Assembly (NCBI GenBank): GCA_945897515.1
Contig: CAMDFO010000030.1
Location: 1-52,493 of the forward strand
Source of the DNA: Rhodoplanes serenus
Lineage (GTDB): Bacteria; Pseudomonadota; Alphaproteobacteria; Rhizobiales; Xanthobacteraceae
DNA length: 52,493 bases
Reading direction: 5' to 3'
Shown here: positions 1 through 7,433 of the stretch, piece by piece
How positions within the stretch are numbered: position 1 is the first letter of the stretch
How the letters are laid out: the number at the start of each line of letters is the position of its first letter
Position numbers and translations under genes: made by a program
Notes under the pieces: generated by a model
What the model was told of the DNA's origin: nothing
What the model saw: only the letters and a program-made list of their open reading frames with translations
Database searches by the model: none

Positions 1-86
1 TCGGCCTGGGCATACGAAACGCCTCGATCCTTGATCAGGCGCACAGCCTCAAGCTTGAACTCTCTCGTAAACTTCCGCCGCTCCAT
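1..86 (-). CDS. IS3-family transposase OrfA, N-terminal fragment (runs off the window)
   Basis: The ATG at 86-84 opens a frame starting MERRKFTREFKLEAVRL and continuing IKDRGVSYAQA. This is the typical first helix of the helix-turn-helix in IS3-family OrfA proteins (transposase_8, HTH_Tnp_1), which bind the element ends. A purine-rich stretch (ggaggtg) lies before the start. Only about 28 residues are inside the window, so the frameshift site and the DDE-containing OrfB are not visible. Family assignment is firm; the subgroup is not determined. Confidence 0.85.
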   Translation of the reverse strand, partial: MERRKFTREFKLEAVRLIKDRGVSYAQA

Positions 87-147
87 GACGCACCTCCGGT
101 CCCATGAAAACACCTAACTCGGTGTCTTCGGAACCGGGGGCAGGCCA
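1..147 (-). mobile_element. IS3-family insertion sequence, left end (partial)
   Basis: The minus strand carries the start of an IS3-type orfA, and about 60 bases upstream of it lies a sequence that looks like the element terminus. Read on the minus strand from 147 it begins TGGCCTGCCCCCGG, which has the 5'-TG start and the C-rich stretch usual for IS3-family inverted repeats. The body of the element runs off the left edge. The end at 147 is placed from this terminus and because an unrelated open frame starts at 148. The other end and the target duplication cannot be seen. Confidence 0.7.
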
Positions 148-354
148 AACCCTTCATGTCTTATCGTAATCGGACGATCTTCTTCACTCGATGCGGAGAG
201 CAGGCGTAAACTTGTCTCACTTCAAAACTCTATGCCAAAAATCAGGATATTGACGTATGATGACCTGATCGCAAATGCGAAAGCGTCTGCGGAAAATATT
301 TTAGGTCCACTATGGGACGCGGGTCCCAACGCCGAAATCTATCTTTTGTCTTAG
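148..354 (+). pseudogene. C-terminal remnant of a Shedu-like (DUF4263) nuclease, truncated by the IS3 element
   Basis: From the IS3 terminus at 147 a frame is open without a start to a TAG at 352-354. It encodes about 68 residues containing LIVIGRSSSL, then SRRKLVSLQNS, then IRILTYDDLIANA. The pattern of a hydrophobic strand ending IGR, a helix of the RRKL type and a closing I-x-x-TYDDL is what I recall from the C-terminal part of DUF4263/Shedu proteins, PD-(D/E)XK-type anti-phage nucleases. The catalytic core would lie on the missing side. An internal ATG at 232 could start a 40-residue peptide but has no good ribosome site. The base composition is more AT-rich than the neighbours, as is common for defence genes. 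The family call is from recognition, not a search. Confidence 0.6.
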
Positions 355-414
355 TACGAAGGCTTTACTGTTTTTTGGTGAGATCACGAAGCTGCCAGTT
401 CCTTTGGAGCCCCC

Positions 415-1128
415 ATGCCCACCATCCGCATCCCCTCCACCTCCGGCGGCGCCTTCGACTGCTACCTCGCCCTCCCCGCCTCGCCCGACAAAGCCCCCGC
501 CGTCGTGCTGGCCAGCGCCATCGTCGGCGTCGACAAGGACCTGCGCGACATCGCCGATGAGTTCGCCTCGCACGGCGTGATCGCGGCCGCGCCCGATCTG
601 TTCTGGCGCTCGGTGCCGGGGCCGCTCGACCACGGCGACAGCCGCACCCGGCCGCGCGGCCAGCCGCGGCTGCCAAAGATCAAGGCCGGCGAGGCCGACA
701 TGGCGGACACGCTGGCGCACCTGCGCACGCTGCCGCAGTTCAACGGCCGCGCCGCCGCGATGGGCTTCTGCTACGGCGGCCCCTACGCGATAATCGGGCC
801 GAAGCGGCTGGGCTACGAGGCCGGCCTCTCGTGTCATGGCACGCAGTTTCTGGATTTCCTGCCGGAGCTCGACGGCGTCACGGCGCCGGTCTGTATCATG
901 TGGGGCGACCAGGATCATCAGGCGCCCGCGCCCGTGCTCGACGCCTATCGTCCGGTGCCCGCGCGCATGCCGAACGTCGAGGTGCACATCTTTCCGGGCA
1001 TTCTGCACGGCTACATGATGCCGGGCAGCCCGGAGGCATACGACCCGGTGACGCGCGGGTTTTCGATGGAGCGCGCGCTCGCGATCCTCGGCGGCCTGCG
1101 CGGCGCGCCGCTGCGTCGGGCGTCGTAG
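415..1128 (+). CDS. Dienelactone hydrolase family protein
   Basis: This 237-residue alpha/beta hydrolase resembles carboxymethylenebutenolidase, which opens dienelactones in aromatic-ring degradation, although many family members act on other esters. The nucleophile elbow GFCYGGP (Cys near 119), an acidic residue in WGDQDH (near 165) and the His in ILHGYMMPG (near 198) form the expected Cys-Asp-His triad. The start at 415 is supported by a ggag eight bases upstream. There are no aromatic-degradation neighbours, so the substrate is unknown. A second, different dienelactone hydrolase lies at 10671. The protein is predicted cytoplasmic, as no signal peptide is visible. Confidence 0.85.
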   Translation: MPTIRIPSTSGGAFDCYLALPASPDKAPAVVLASAIVGVDKDLRDIADEFASHGVIAAAPDLFWRSVPGPLDHGDSRTRPRGQPRLPKIKAGEADMADTLAHLRTLPQFNGRAAAMGFCYGGPYAIIGPKRLGYEAGLSCHGTQFLDFLPELDGVTAPVCIMWGDQDHQAPAPVLDAYRPVPARMPNVEVHIFPGILHGYMMPGSPEAYDPVTRGFSMERALAILGGLRGAPLRRAS

Positions 1129-1153
1129 CGGCGGGTGACGGTACACTCTCTCC

Positions 1154-1283
1154 CGTCATTCCGGGGCGCTCGCACCAGCGAGCGAGCCGGAATCCAGAGC
1201 AGCGCGCGTAACCCTGGATTGGGTCCGCCATAGCGCGTCGAAGACGCGCGTGAACGCGCTTAGGCGCGCGTCCCGGAATGACG
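1154..1283. repeat. Dispersed palindromic intergenic repeat, GTCATTCCGGGG type, copy 1
   Basis: The element starts cgtcattccgggg and ends tcccggaatgacg, so its ends are inverted repeats. Internally it carries short hairpins and the words ccggaatccag and ccctggatt, which pair with one another. Related copies lie at 35117 and 38053. Such elements are common between genes in Bradyrhizobium-like genomes. Here it fills the gap after the dienelactone hydrolase gene. Confidence 0.8.
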
Positions 1284-1368
1284 ACGGTAGACCACACGGA
1301 CCGCGCATGCCTGTGCGATAACGAAACGGCGGTGCGCGTTATCGACATGCGCCGACAAGGACCAACAC

Positions 1369-2178
1369 ATGACCCTCGTCTCGAAATTCCGCGTCGCTCC
1401 CGGCGGCCGCGCGCATCTCGGCCGCCGCAATCCGGCCGACCTCTCGGCCTTCCCGGACCGCGAGGCGGCCGAAGCCCAGAGCAAAGCGGATGGCGAGGCC
1501 ATCAACACATTGCAGGACCGGCTCTACGCCGAGGGCCAACGCGCCCTGCTGGTGGTGCTGCAGGGCGTCGACACCGCCGGCAAGGACGGCACCATCAAGA
1601 GCGTGTTCAAGGAGACCGGCCCGGTCGGCGTGCTCGTCGCGCCGTTCCGCGCGCCGAGCGAGGAGGAGCGCGCCCACGATTTCCTCTGGCGCATCCACAA
1701 GGCCTGCCCGCCGCGCGGCTTCATCGGCATTTTCAACCGCTCGCACTACGAGGACGTGCTGATCGCGCGCGTGCGCAAGCTCGCGCCCACCTCGGAGATC
1801 GAGGCGCGCTACGACCAGATCAACGCGTTCGAGAAGACGCTCGCCGAAACCGGCACCACGATCCTGAAATTCATGCTGCACATTTCGAAGAAGGAGCAGC
1901 GCGAACGCCTGCAGGCGCGGCTCGACGAGCCCAGGAGCCGGTGGAAGTTCAACCCCGGCGATCTCGGGGACCGCAAGCTGTGGATCAAGTACCAGGCGGC
2001 CTACGAGCTGGTGCTAGACAAGTGCTCGACGCAATGGGCGCCGTGGCATGTCATCCCGGCCGATCACAAATGGGCGCGCAACGCCGCCATCGCGGCGATC
2101 GTGCGCGCGACGCTGGAGGCGATGAACCCGCAATATCCCAAGCCGAAATGGGACCCGAAGGACTTCAAGGTGGTTTGA
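1369..2178 (+). CDS. ppk2: Polyphosphate kinase 2 family protein
   Basis: This 269-residue protein belongs to the PPK2 family, which moves phosphate between inorganic polyphosphate and nucleotides. It has a Walker A motif GVDTAGKDG at about residues 66-74, the family block FNRSHYED with the following VLIARVRKL, and a lid segment rich in Lys and Arg (SKKEQRERLQARL) followed by WKFNPGD. The length matches the single-domain form. Whether it makes ATP, GTP or ADP cannot be told from sequence alone; the relation to the class that phosphorylates AMP and ADP is likely but not certain. It stands alone, downstream of a palindromic repeat. Confidence 0.9.
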   Translation: MTLVSKFRVAPGGRAHLGRRNPADLSAFPDREAAEAQSKADGEAINTLQDRLYAEGQRALLVVLQGVDTAGKDGTIKSVFKETGPVGVLVAPFRAPSEEERAHDFLWRIHKACPPRGFIGIFNRSHYEDVLIARVRKLAPTSEIEARYDQINAFEKTLAETGTTILKFMLHISKKEQRERLQARLDEPRSRWKFNPGDLGDRKLWIKYQAAYELVLDKCSTQWAPWHVIPADHKWARNAAIAAIVRATLEAMNPQYPKPKWDPKDFKVV

Positions 2179-2308
2179 ACCCCGCCCGCCGGGGCCAAGC
2201 GACTTTCCGGCGCGTTGCACGTTCGACGCGAAATTTTCATGACAGGCCTGCGCGATTGACCTCGGGGCGTAGCCGGCACTCCATCCGTCCTATCGCCCCG
2301 CCCACATG

Positions 2309-2337
2309 TTGAGCCGCGCCACGCGATTGGCTATGCA
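2309..2337 (+). promoter_or_regulatory. Candidate sigma-70-type promoter for the rhodanese gene
   Basis: TTGAGC (2309-2314) and TATGCA (2332-2337) are separated by 17 bases and lie about 55 bases before the rhodanese start at 2391. Each box matches the consensus only in part. The ribosome site aaggaagg follows near 2374. Confidence 0.35.
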
Positions 2338-2390
2338 TGGGTGAAGGTCATCGCCGCATATCGAGCGATGCATAAGGAAGGAACCCCGCC

Positions 2391-2765
2391 ATGCCCACCA
2401 CTGCAAAATCCCTCGTCGAGGCCGCCAACGCCGTCGTGCCGAAGATCTCCGGCAAGGAGGCGCAGGAGATGGTCGCCAACGGCGCGGTCATCGTTGACAT
2501 CCGCGACAGTGCCGAGGTCGCGGCGACCGGCAAGGCCGCGGGCGCGGTCCACATCCCGCGCGGCTCGCTGGAGTTCAAGGCCGACCTCTCGTCGCCAACT
2601 GCCGAGAAGTCGCTCGCACTCGACAAGCCCGTGATCCTGCATTGCGCCTCCGGCGGGCGCGCGGCGCTGGCTGGCAAGCTGCTCATAGATATGGGCTACG
2701 AGAAGGTCTACAACCTCGGCGGTTTCAAGGACTGGTTCGAAGCCGGCGGCAAGGTCGAGAAGTAA
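2391..2765 (+). CDS. Single-domain rhodanese-like sulfurtransferase
   Basis: This 124-residue protein has one rhodanese domain, a persulfide carrier fold. The active-site loop is HCASGGR with Cys at residue 85, followed by the helix AALAGKLLIDMGY and the C-terminal NLGGFKDWFEAGG, which is typical of the family. Upstream, VDIRDSAEVAATGKAAGAVHIPRG is the CH2A-like entry block. The start is backed by aaggaagg ten bases upstream. There is no signal peptide, so it is predicted cytoplasmic. A strong terminator follows, so this is a monocistronic unit. The sulfur donor and acceptor are unknown. Confidence 0.9.
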   Translation: MPTTAKSLVEAANAVVPKISGKEAQEMVANGAVIVDIRDSAEVAATGKAAGAVHIPRGSLEFKADLSSPTAEKSLALDKPVILHCASGGRAALAGKLLIDMGYEKVYNLGGFKDWFEAGGKVEK

Positions 2766-2802
2766 GGCGCGTCACGGCGCGCCGAGAGCTTCAGCTCACG
2801 CA

Positions 2803-2836
2803 AAAGCACCGGACGGCAAACCGTCCGGTGCTTTTT
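2803..2836 (+). terminator. Rho-independent terminator after the rhodanese gene
   Basis: The arms AAAGCACCGGACGG and CCGTCCGGTGCTTT pair perfectly around a CAAA loop and are followed by further T residues. The stem begins about 38 bases after the stop at 2765. The flanking A and T runs make it usable in both directions, so it may also serve the convergent gene at 2878. Confidence 0.9.
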
Positions 2837-2877
2837 GCGTCCATGGCTTGAGCAGGTCTGGTTCGGAAACAACGACT

Positions 2878-3126
2878 CTAGTGGTGCGCGCCGCCCCCGC
2901 GCCGCAGCGGGGCGAACGTCTGGTACGCGTCCACCGGCTTGTCCGAGGCGCTCAGATCGCATTCGAGCACATTGCGCTCAAAACCCTCCTGGTCGCTCTT
3001 GATGCGGTACCGGCGGTCCACCGCCTGGAACTCTTCCGGCATCTGCCGAACGACGCTAAAAAGCCCGGTCTGGCGGCCCGCCGGCTTGTATTCCACCGCC
3101 TGCCCGATGGCGAACTTGAAGCTCAT
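2878..3126 (-). CDS. Conserved small hypothetical protein
   Basis: This 82-residue protein begins MSFKFAIGQAVEYKP and contains GLFSVVRQMPEE and YRIKSDQEGFERNVLE. It reads as a compact beta-rich domain of the kind often found as small Hyphomicrobiales proteins: the IGQAVEY and YRIKS blocks suggest an SH3-like barrel, which is my inference. There are no catalytic motifs, signal peptide or membrane segments. It faces the rhodanese gene across a terminator. Coding is supported by the codon pattern and the good protein texture, but the function is not recognised. Confidence 0.65.
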   Translation of the reverse strand: MSFKFAIGQAVEYKPAGRQTGLFSVVRQMPEEFQAVDRRYRIKSDQEGFERNVLECDLSASDKPVDAYQTFAPLRRGGGAHH

Positions 3127-3233
3127 CTGATGATCCTTTGGGTGATTTTAACGCTTGATAGCACGCCGTTTCCGCCGCGGGGCGCAAAATCGTCACGGGC
3201 GGAACCGTCCGGGCCGCGGCCCGTTGCACTGCC

Positions 3234-3386
3234 ATGCCCAAACAACCGATCGCGCCGCAGCGCCCGCAACCCGTCGAGCCCGAAGAGCCCCACAAGGACC
3301 CGATCAAGCCGCCGCCGGGCGATCCCGGCGAGGACCGGCCGATGCACGATCCGGTGCCGCCGGACAGCGACCGGCCGCGGTCGTAG
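3234..3386 (+). CDS. Possible small proline-rich protein (50 residues)
   Basis: An ATG at 3234 opens a 50-codon frame ending TAG at 3384-3386. The product is very rich in Pro, Asp, Glu and Arg (for example EEPHKDPIKPPPGDPG and HDPVPPDSDRPR) and would be disordered. Charged, proline-rich mini-proteins of this kind are annotated in related genomes, but there is no clear ribosome site before the start. It is the only coding candidate in the 328-base gap between 3127 and 3454; otherwise that gap shows nothing. Confidence 0.4.
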   Translation: MPKQPIAPQRPQPVEPEEPHKDPIKPPPGDPGEDRPMHDPVPPDSDRPRS

Positions 3387-3454
3387 CCGCCGCCCGCCCT
3401 CCGGCGCACCGTGCTCTCCCGCTCTGAAAGGCCGGTTAGGAGTCGCCCCGACCC

Positions 3455-4072
3455 TCACTTTTGCCCCTGTTCCTTGTCCTTGGCGGTGGCGCGCTGCAGC
3501 GCCGGGCGTTGCGACAGCCGTTCGACATAGGCCGCAAACCCCGGCCGCTCCGGCACCAGCTTGAACATCATGCCCCAGCGCAGCCCCGCGCCGATCACGA
3601 CGTCGGCTGCGGTGAACTGCTCGCCCATCAGATACGGGCCGGACGCCACCGCCTTGGCGACGATGTCGGCCAGCGCATCGATATCGCGATAGCCCACCGT
3701 GCCGGCGCGCGGCTCGTCCTTGCGCGGGAAGGCGCGGTCGGTGATCGCCGGCTCGATACAGCTCGGCCCGAAGAACAGCCATTGCAGATAGACGCCGCGC
3801 CGCGGATCGTCGGCCGGCATCGCGAGCCTGGCCTTGGGAAATGCGTCGGCGAGATAGGCGCAGATCGCCGCCACCTCGGTGATCACCACGCCCTTGTGCT
3901 TGAGCGCCGGCACCTTGCCCTGCGGGTTGACGGCGAGATAGTCCGGCTTGCGGTTGTCGCCCTCGCCCAGATTGAGCAGATGCAGGTCGTAAGGCTCGCC
4001 GGTCTCCTCCAGCATCCACCGCGCGGTCGCGGAGCGCGACGGGATGGCGTGGTACAGCGTCAGCTCGGCCAT
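3455..4072 (-). CDS. Glutathione S-transferase family protein
   Basis: The 205-residue protein has the GST layout. Residues 1 to about 80 form a thioredoxin-like domain with LYHAIPSRSATARWMLEE, the cis-proline segment GKVPALKHKG and the glutathione-contact stretch VITEVAAICAYLAD. The remainder is the all-helical domain with GEQFTAADVVIGAGLRW, the conserved N-capping box. These enzymes attach glutathione to electrophiles or act as peroxidases; the substrate cannot be deduced. The catalytic Ser is probably within PSRSA. It is cytoplasmic and divergently oriented from the GNAT gene at 4156. Confidence 0.9.
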   Translation of the reverse strand: MAELTLYHAIPSRSATARWMLEETGEPYDLHLLNLGEGDNRKPDYLAVNPQGKVPALKHKGVVITEVAAICAYLADAFPKARLAMPADDPRRGVYLQWLFFGPSCIEPAITDRAFPRKDEPRAGTVGYRDIDALADIVAKAVASGPYLMGEQFTAADVVIGAGLRWGMMFKLVPERPGFAAYVERLSQRPALQRATAKDKEQGQK

Positions 4073-4155
4073 GACGAACTCCTTTGAACGATGTCTCGGT
4101 GCGCAAGTTTATCGCGAACAGCGCAACCGGCGAAATTGTGGTTTAACGTCCCGTC

Positions 4156-4431
4156 ATGCCCGACGACATTCGCGACAATAAGGCATTGCATCGCTTCGAG
4201 CTCGACGCCGACGGCCACACCGCGGTGGCTTACTACCGCCTCGCCGACGGCGTTATGACCTTCACCCACACCGAAGTCGCGCGCGAGGTCGAAGGCCGCG
4301 GCATCGCCTCTCGGCTGGTTCGCGGCGCATTGGAACAGGCGCGTGCGCAGGGCCTCAAGGTCGTGCCGCGCTGCTCGTTCGTCGGGGCCTACATGGCGCT
4401 GCACCCGGAGTTCCTCGACCTGCAGGCGTAG
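4156..4431 (+). CDS. Short GNAT-type N-acetyltransferase (YidJ/NATD1-like)
   Basis: This 91-residue protein matches the minimal GNAT domain (Acetyltransf_CG type). It has strands around AVAYYRLADGVMTFTHTEV, the acetyl-CoA binding loop EVEGRGIASRLVRGALE (the R/Q-x-x-G-x-G/A motif as EGRGIAS), and the closing CSFVGAYMALHPEF, which is the family signature. The acceptor substrate is unknown for the whole family. It is followed within 16 bases by an exported protein on the same strand, so the two may be co-transcribed. Confidence 0.85.
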   Translation: MPDDIRDNKALHRFELDADGHTAVAYYRLADGVMTFTHTEVAREVEGRGIASRLVRGALEQARAQGLKVVPRCSFVGAYMALHPEFLDLQA

Positions 4432-4446
4432 CCTGGAAAGCACCTT

Positions 4447-4959
4447 ATGATTCACCGCCGCATAATCCTGATCGCCGGCGCTGCACTTCTGCTGGCCCCG
4501 TCCGCCGCATCCGCCGCCGATGACGCGCCCGCCGCCGTCATCCGCGCCATCTACAAACGCGCCTCCGCGGGCAAGGGCGAAAGCGGCGGCCAGTTCGTCT
4601 GGCTCAAAGCCAGGGATCGGTCGCGGCGTTTGTCGAAATCGCTGGTCGCGCTCTGGGCCGCGGCCGATGCCAAGGTTCCGGCGGGCGACCAGGGACCGAT
4701 CGGCTTCGATCCCATCACCAATTCGCAGGACCCGCTGGTGCAGTCGTTCGATATCGCCGTCGAACGGCAGGACATCGCCAGAGCGACGGTCGCGGCCATC
4801 TTCGCCGCACGGAAGGGCAACGTGCGCGCGCAGCCGCACGTCACGGTGCGCTACGACTTGGTCCGCGAGGGCGGCCGCTGGATGATCGACGACATCCGCG
4901 GCGATATTTCCGGACAAGCCTGGTCGGTCCGCGAGATGCTGACGCGATACCGCGGCTGA
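4447..4959 (+). CDS. Exported DUF3828-like protein
   Basis: The 170-residue product starts with a clear signal peptide (MIHRRIILIAGAALLL, cut near ASAADD), so it is periplasmic. The mature part contains VIRAIYKR near the start, GFDPITNSQD in the middle, VTVRYDLVREGGRWMIDDI, and SVREMLTRY at the end. This arrangement, with the WMIDDI strand near the C terminus, fits the DUF3828 lipoprotein-like fold (NTF2-like). No enzyme motif is present. It converges on a DUF4337 gene six bases away. Confidence 0.75.
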   Translation: MIHRRIILIAGAALLLAPSAASAADDAPAAVIRAIYKRASAGKGESGGQFVWLKARDRSRRLSKSLVALWAAADAKVPAGDQGPIGFDPITNSQDPLVQSFDIAVERQDIARATVAAIFAARKGNVRAQPHVTVRYDLVREGGRWMIDDIRGDISGQAWSVREMLTRYRG

Positions 4960-4965
4960 ACCCGC

Positions 4966-5565
4966 TCACGACAGCCAGGGTATCTCCACCAGCAGATGGA
5001 ATCCGTTGATCGTCAGCAGCACGCCGACGATGCCGAGTGCGCCGCCCAGAAACGCCAGCCAGACCACGCCGGCGATGATCGAAACCGAGATCAGCACGAT
5101 CGCGATCTGCAGCAGCGCCTCGGCATAGTCGAAATACGGGTCCTGCTTCAGCGCATGGTCGCGCTTGGCTTCGTATTCTTTCGCCCGCGCGATCAACTCC
5201 TTCTTGCCCTCGCCGGTCTCCGGCTCGGAATCGTAGCGGGCAATGGTCCTCCTGTAGGCCTCGAGCTTGGCGCGCATCGCCTGCTTGGTGGCGTCCGACA
5301 GAGCCGGATCGTTGAGCCACCCGAGCTCCAGTTCGTTGGCCGCGAGCTCCAGCGAGGTCTGGCGCATGTTCTTGGCCTGGAAGAAATTGAAATAGTTCGA
5401 GGCCAGCACGTTGTTGTTGACTGCCTCCTTGCCGGCGTTCGAGCCACCGAGCCCGGTGATCGCCAGCACCATGGCGAACACCGCAATCGCGAGCGCGGCG
5501 CGCTGCTTGAAGCGGTCGGCTTCCGTGTCCTTGTCCATCATCTCGGCGGCTTCATCGGCTTTCAT
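4966..5565 (-). CDS. DUF4337 family membrane protein
   Basis: The start at 5565 is preferred over an in-frame ATG at 5625 because a strong ribosome site (gagggggagaa) precedes it. The 199-residue product has a first membrane segment near residues 25-45 (LAIAVFAMVLAITGLGG), the family block NVLASNYFNFFQAKNMRQT, a charged soluble helical region, and two more hydrophobic segments at the C terminus. This is the DUF4337 layout of inner-membrane proteins of unknown function. There is nothing in the neighbours to suggest a role. Confidence 0.85.
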   Translation of the reverse strand: MKADEAAEMMDKDTEADRFKQRAALAIAVFAMVLAITGLGGSNAGKEAVNNNVLASNYFNFFQAKNMRQTSLELAANELELGWLNDPALSDATKQAMRAKLEAYRRTIARYDSEPETGEGKKELIARAKEYEAKRDHALKQDPYFDYAEALLQIAIVLISVSIIAGVVWLAFLGGALGIVGVLLTINGFHLLVEIPWLS

Positions 5566-5680
5566 GGCTGTTCTCCCCCTCAGGCGAGCCATTTTGCCAT
5601 GACGGGAGGGCGCTTGCGTAGGCACTCGGGCAGTTGTGCACCTGCCTCTTTATCCCGTCGCAAACCGCCCCCGGGTGACG

Positions 5681-6139
5681 TCAGAGCTTCATCACCGGCC
5701 TTTTCCCCTTGGCCTCGCCCGGCACCTTCACCAGCGCCTCGCCGTCCAGTACGACCTCGCCGCCGACCGAACAGGTGCAGGTCAACCGCGCCCGCGAGCG
5801 TTCCGGGATCAGTTCGGCGACCGTAACGGCCACCGTGACGGTGTCGCCGATCTTCACCGGCGCGCGGAAGTTCAGGGTCTGCGAGATGTAGATCGCGCCC
5901 GGCCCCGGCAGCCGGGTGCCGAGCACCGCCGAGATCAGGCTCGCGGTATAAAGTCCGTGCGCGATACGGGTGCGGAACGAGGTTTTCGCCGCGAAATGCT
6001 CCGACAGATGGATCGGATTGCGGTCCCCGGTGAGCTGCGCGAAGCCGACCACGTCGGACGACGAGACCGTCTTCTCCATGGTCTCGGTCATCCCGACGGA
6101 GAGGTCCTCGAAGAACAACGTTCGGAGCGGCAGGTTCAT
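5681..6139 (-). CDS. MaoC-like (R)-specific enoyl-CoA hydratase
   Basis: This 152-residue single hot-dog protein carries the hydratase 2 motif: TGDRNPIHLSEHFA, with Asp39 and His44 as the expected catalytic pair, followed by IAHGLYTASLISAVLG. It likely hydrates trans-2-enoyl-CoA to (R)-3-hydroxyacyl-CoA, as in PhaJ, which supplies polyhydroxyalkanoate synthesis from fatty acids. No pha gene is in the window, so that link is inference. A divergent promoter region of about 140 bases separates it from the DTW gene. Confidence 0.85.
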   Translation of the reverse strand: MNLPLRTLFFEDLSVGMTETMEKTVSSSDVVGFAQLTGDRNPIHLSEHFAAKTSFRTRIAHGLYTASLISAVLGTRLPGPGAIYISQTLNFRAPVKIGDTVTVAVTVAELIPERSRARLTCTCSVGGEVVLDGEALVKVPGEAKGKRPVMKL

Positions 6140-6281
6140 CGACCATGGATCGCCGTCCGCGCGAACGATGGCAAGCCAATAAAAGGTGACGGCCTTCGTG
6201 CATTAGGATCACATTCATATTCCGAAGTCCCCGTCGAGGCTGATGCTTCGCGGCGATATTTGATGATACGAAAGCCGGATC

Positions 6282-6956
6282 GTGGAAACGCCTCACCCAA
6301 CCGAAATCGCTGCGGAATGCCCGCGCTGCCGCAAACCGCCGGCGCTCTGCGTCTGCGACAGCGTCACGCCGATCGACAACCGGGTGTCGCTGCTGATCCT
6401 GCAGCACCCGCAGGAGCAGGATCGCACGCTCGGAACCGCGCGACTGGCCGCGCTGCACTTCAAGAACGCGCTGCTCAAGGTCGGCCTGTCGTGGCCGTCG
6501 CTCTCGAAAGTCCTGGGCCGGGAAGCCGACCCGAAGCGCTGGGCGATCCTCTATCTCGGCTCGTCGAAAGCCGAAGCGCTCGCCCCCGGCCGCGACATCG
6601 TGGTGCTGAACCGCAAGGGCGATGCGCTGCCCGACCAGGACAATGCCCTTAAAGAGATCGACGGCGTCATCCTGCTCGACGGCACCTGGAGCCAGGCCAA
6701 GGCAATCTGGTGGCGCAATGCCTGGATGCTGAAATGCCGCCGAGTCATCCTGGGGCCGCGGCGGCCGTCGCGCTACGGCAGCCTGCGCAAGGAACCGCGG
6801 CGGGATGGGCTCTCGACCATCGAGGCCGCGGCCATGCTGCTGGCCCGGCTGGAGCGGCGGCCGGAAATCGAGACGGCGCTGCATGCCAGCTTCGAGCGCA
6901 TGCTGGAGCGTTTCAAGGAAGCCAAGCGGGTTACGCCGGAGCTGGTGCGGCGCTGA
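6282..6956 (+). CDS. DTW-domain tRNA-uridine aminocarboxypropyltransferase
   Basis: The 224-residue protein has an N-terminal zinc knuckle (CPRCRKPPALCVCD, Cys at about 13, 16, 23 and 25) and the DTW signature LLDGTWSQAK at about residues 131-140. Enzymes of this family (TapT, YfiP) place the 3-amino-3-carboxypropyl group of S-adenosylmethionine on a tRNA uridine to make acp3U. The frame starts at a GTG codon; no better in-frame ATG lies before the zinc motif. The gene is single and cytoplasmic. The exact tRNA position modified is inferred from the family. Confidence 0.85.
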   Translation: METPHPTEIAAECPRCRKPPALCVCDSVTPIDNRVSLLILQHPQEQDRTLGTARLAALHFKNALLKVGLSWPSLSKVLGREADPKRWAILYLGSSKAEALAPGRDIVVLNRKGDALPDQDNALKEIDGVILLDGTWSQAKAIWWRNAWMLKCRRVILGPRRPSRYGSLRKEPRRDGLSTIEAAAMLLARLERRPEIETALHASFERMLERFKEAKRVTPELVRR

Positions 6957-7011
6957 TTTCTGCGAAGCGGGCCGGCCATGCGGTCTAACACATGGCCGGC
7001 CGCAGATTGCG

Positions 7012-7254
7012 TCAGGTGCCAACCGCGTCCTTCACGCACTTGTTGGTGTGGCTGGTGCGCGCCGCACCGGAAAGTTTCTTGGCTGTGGAATCGGCTTCAC
7101 ACCTCGCCTTGGCGTCGTTTTCGCACTTCGTCATGTGGCTGGTTCGCGCCGCGCCGGCAAGCTTCTTGGCGTCCGAATCCGACTTGCAGGTCTGCGCGGA
7201 TGCGCCGCCGGCAAAGGCCAGCGACAAGGCTGCAGCAAGAATGATCGTCTTCAT
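7012..7254 (-). CDS. PsiF-repeat secreted mini-protein
   Basis: The start at 7254 is chosen because a good site (gagagagac) precedes it and a signal peptide follows at once (MKTIILAAALSLAFAGGASA). The mature part of about 60 residues holds two PsiF repeats: AKKLAGAARTSHMTKC and AKKLSGAARTSHTNKC, each with flanking Cys and the pattern A-K-x-L-x-G-x-x-R. PsiF is a phosphate-starvation-induced periplasmic protein of unknown role in E. coli; no Pho box was recognised here. Cys pairing in the periplasm is likely. Confidence 0.85.
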   Translation of the reverse strand: MKTIILAAALSLAFAGGASAQTCKSDSDAKKLAGAARTSHMTKCENDAKARCEADSTAKKLSGAARTSHTNKCVKDAVGT

Positions 7255-7433
7255 TGTCTCTCTCCTCAGGACCGCCCTTCGGCCGGGCTTTCGGCGCCCA
7301 TGGAGCGGCTCGAATAAACGACCGGGAGGCCAGGACCGTTCCATCGGCGGCCGTCCGCGCGGAACGCGGCACGGCTTATTCCTGGCGCGGAAAAGTGGTA
7401 GCGTCGATCAACGAGAAAGCATGGGAGGACGTG

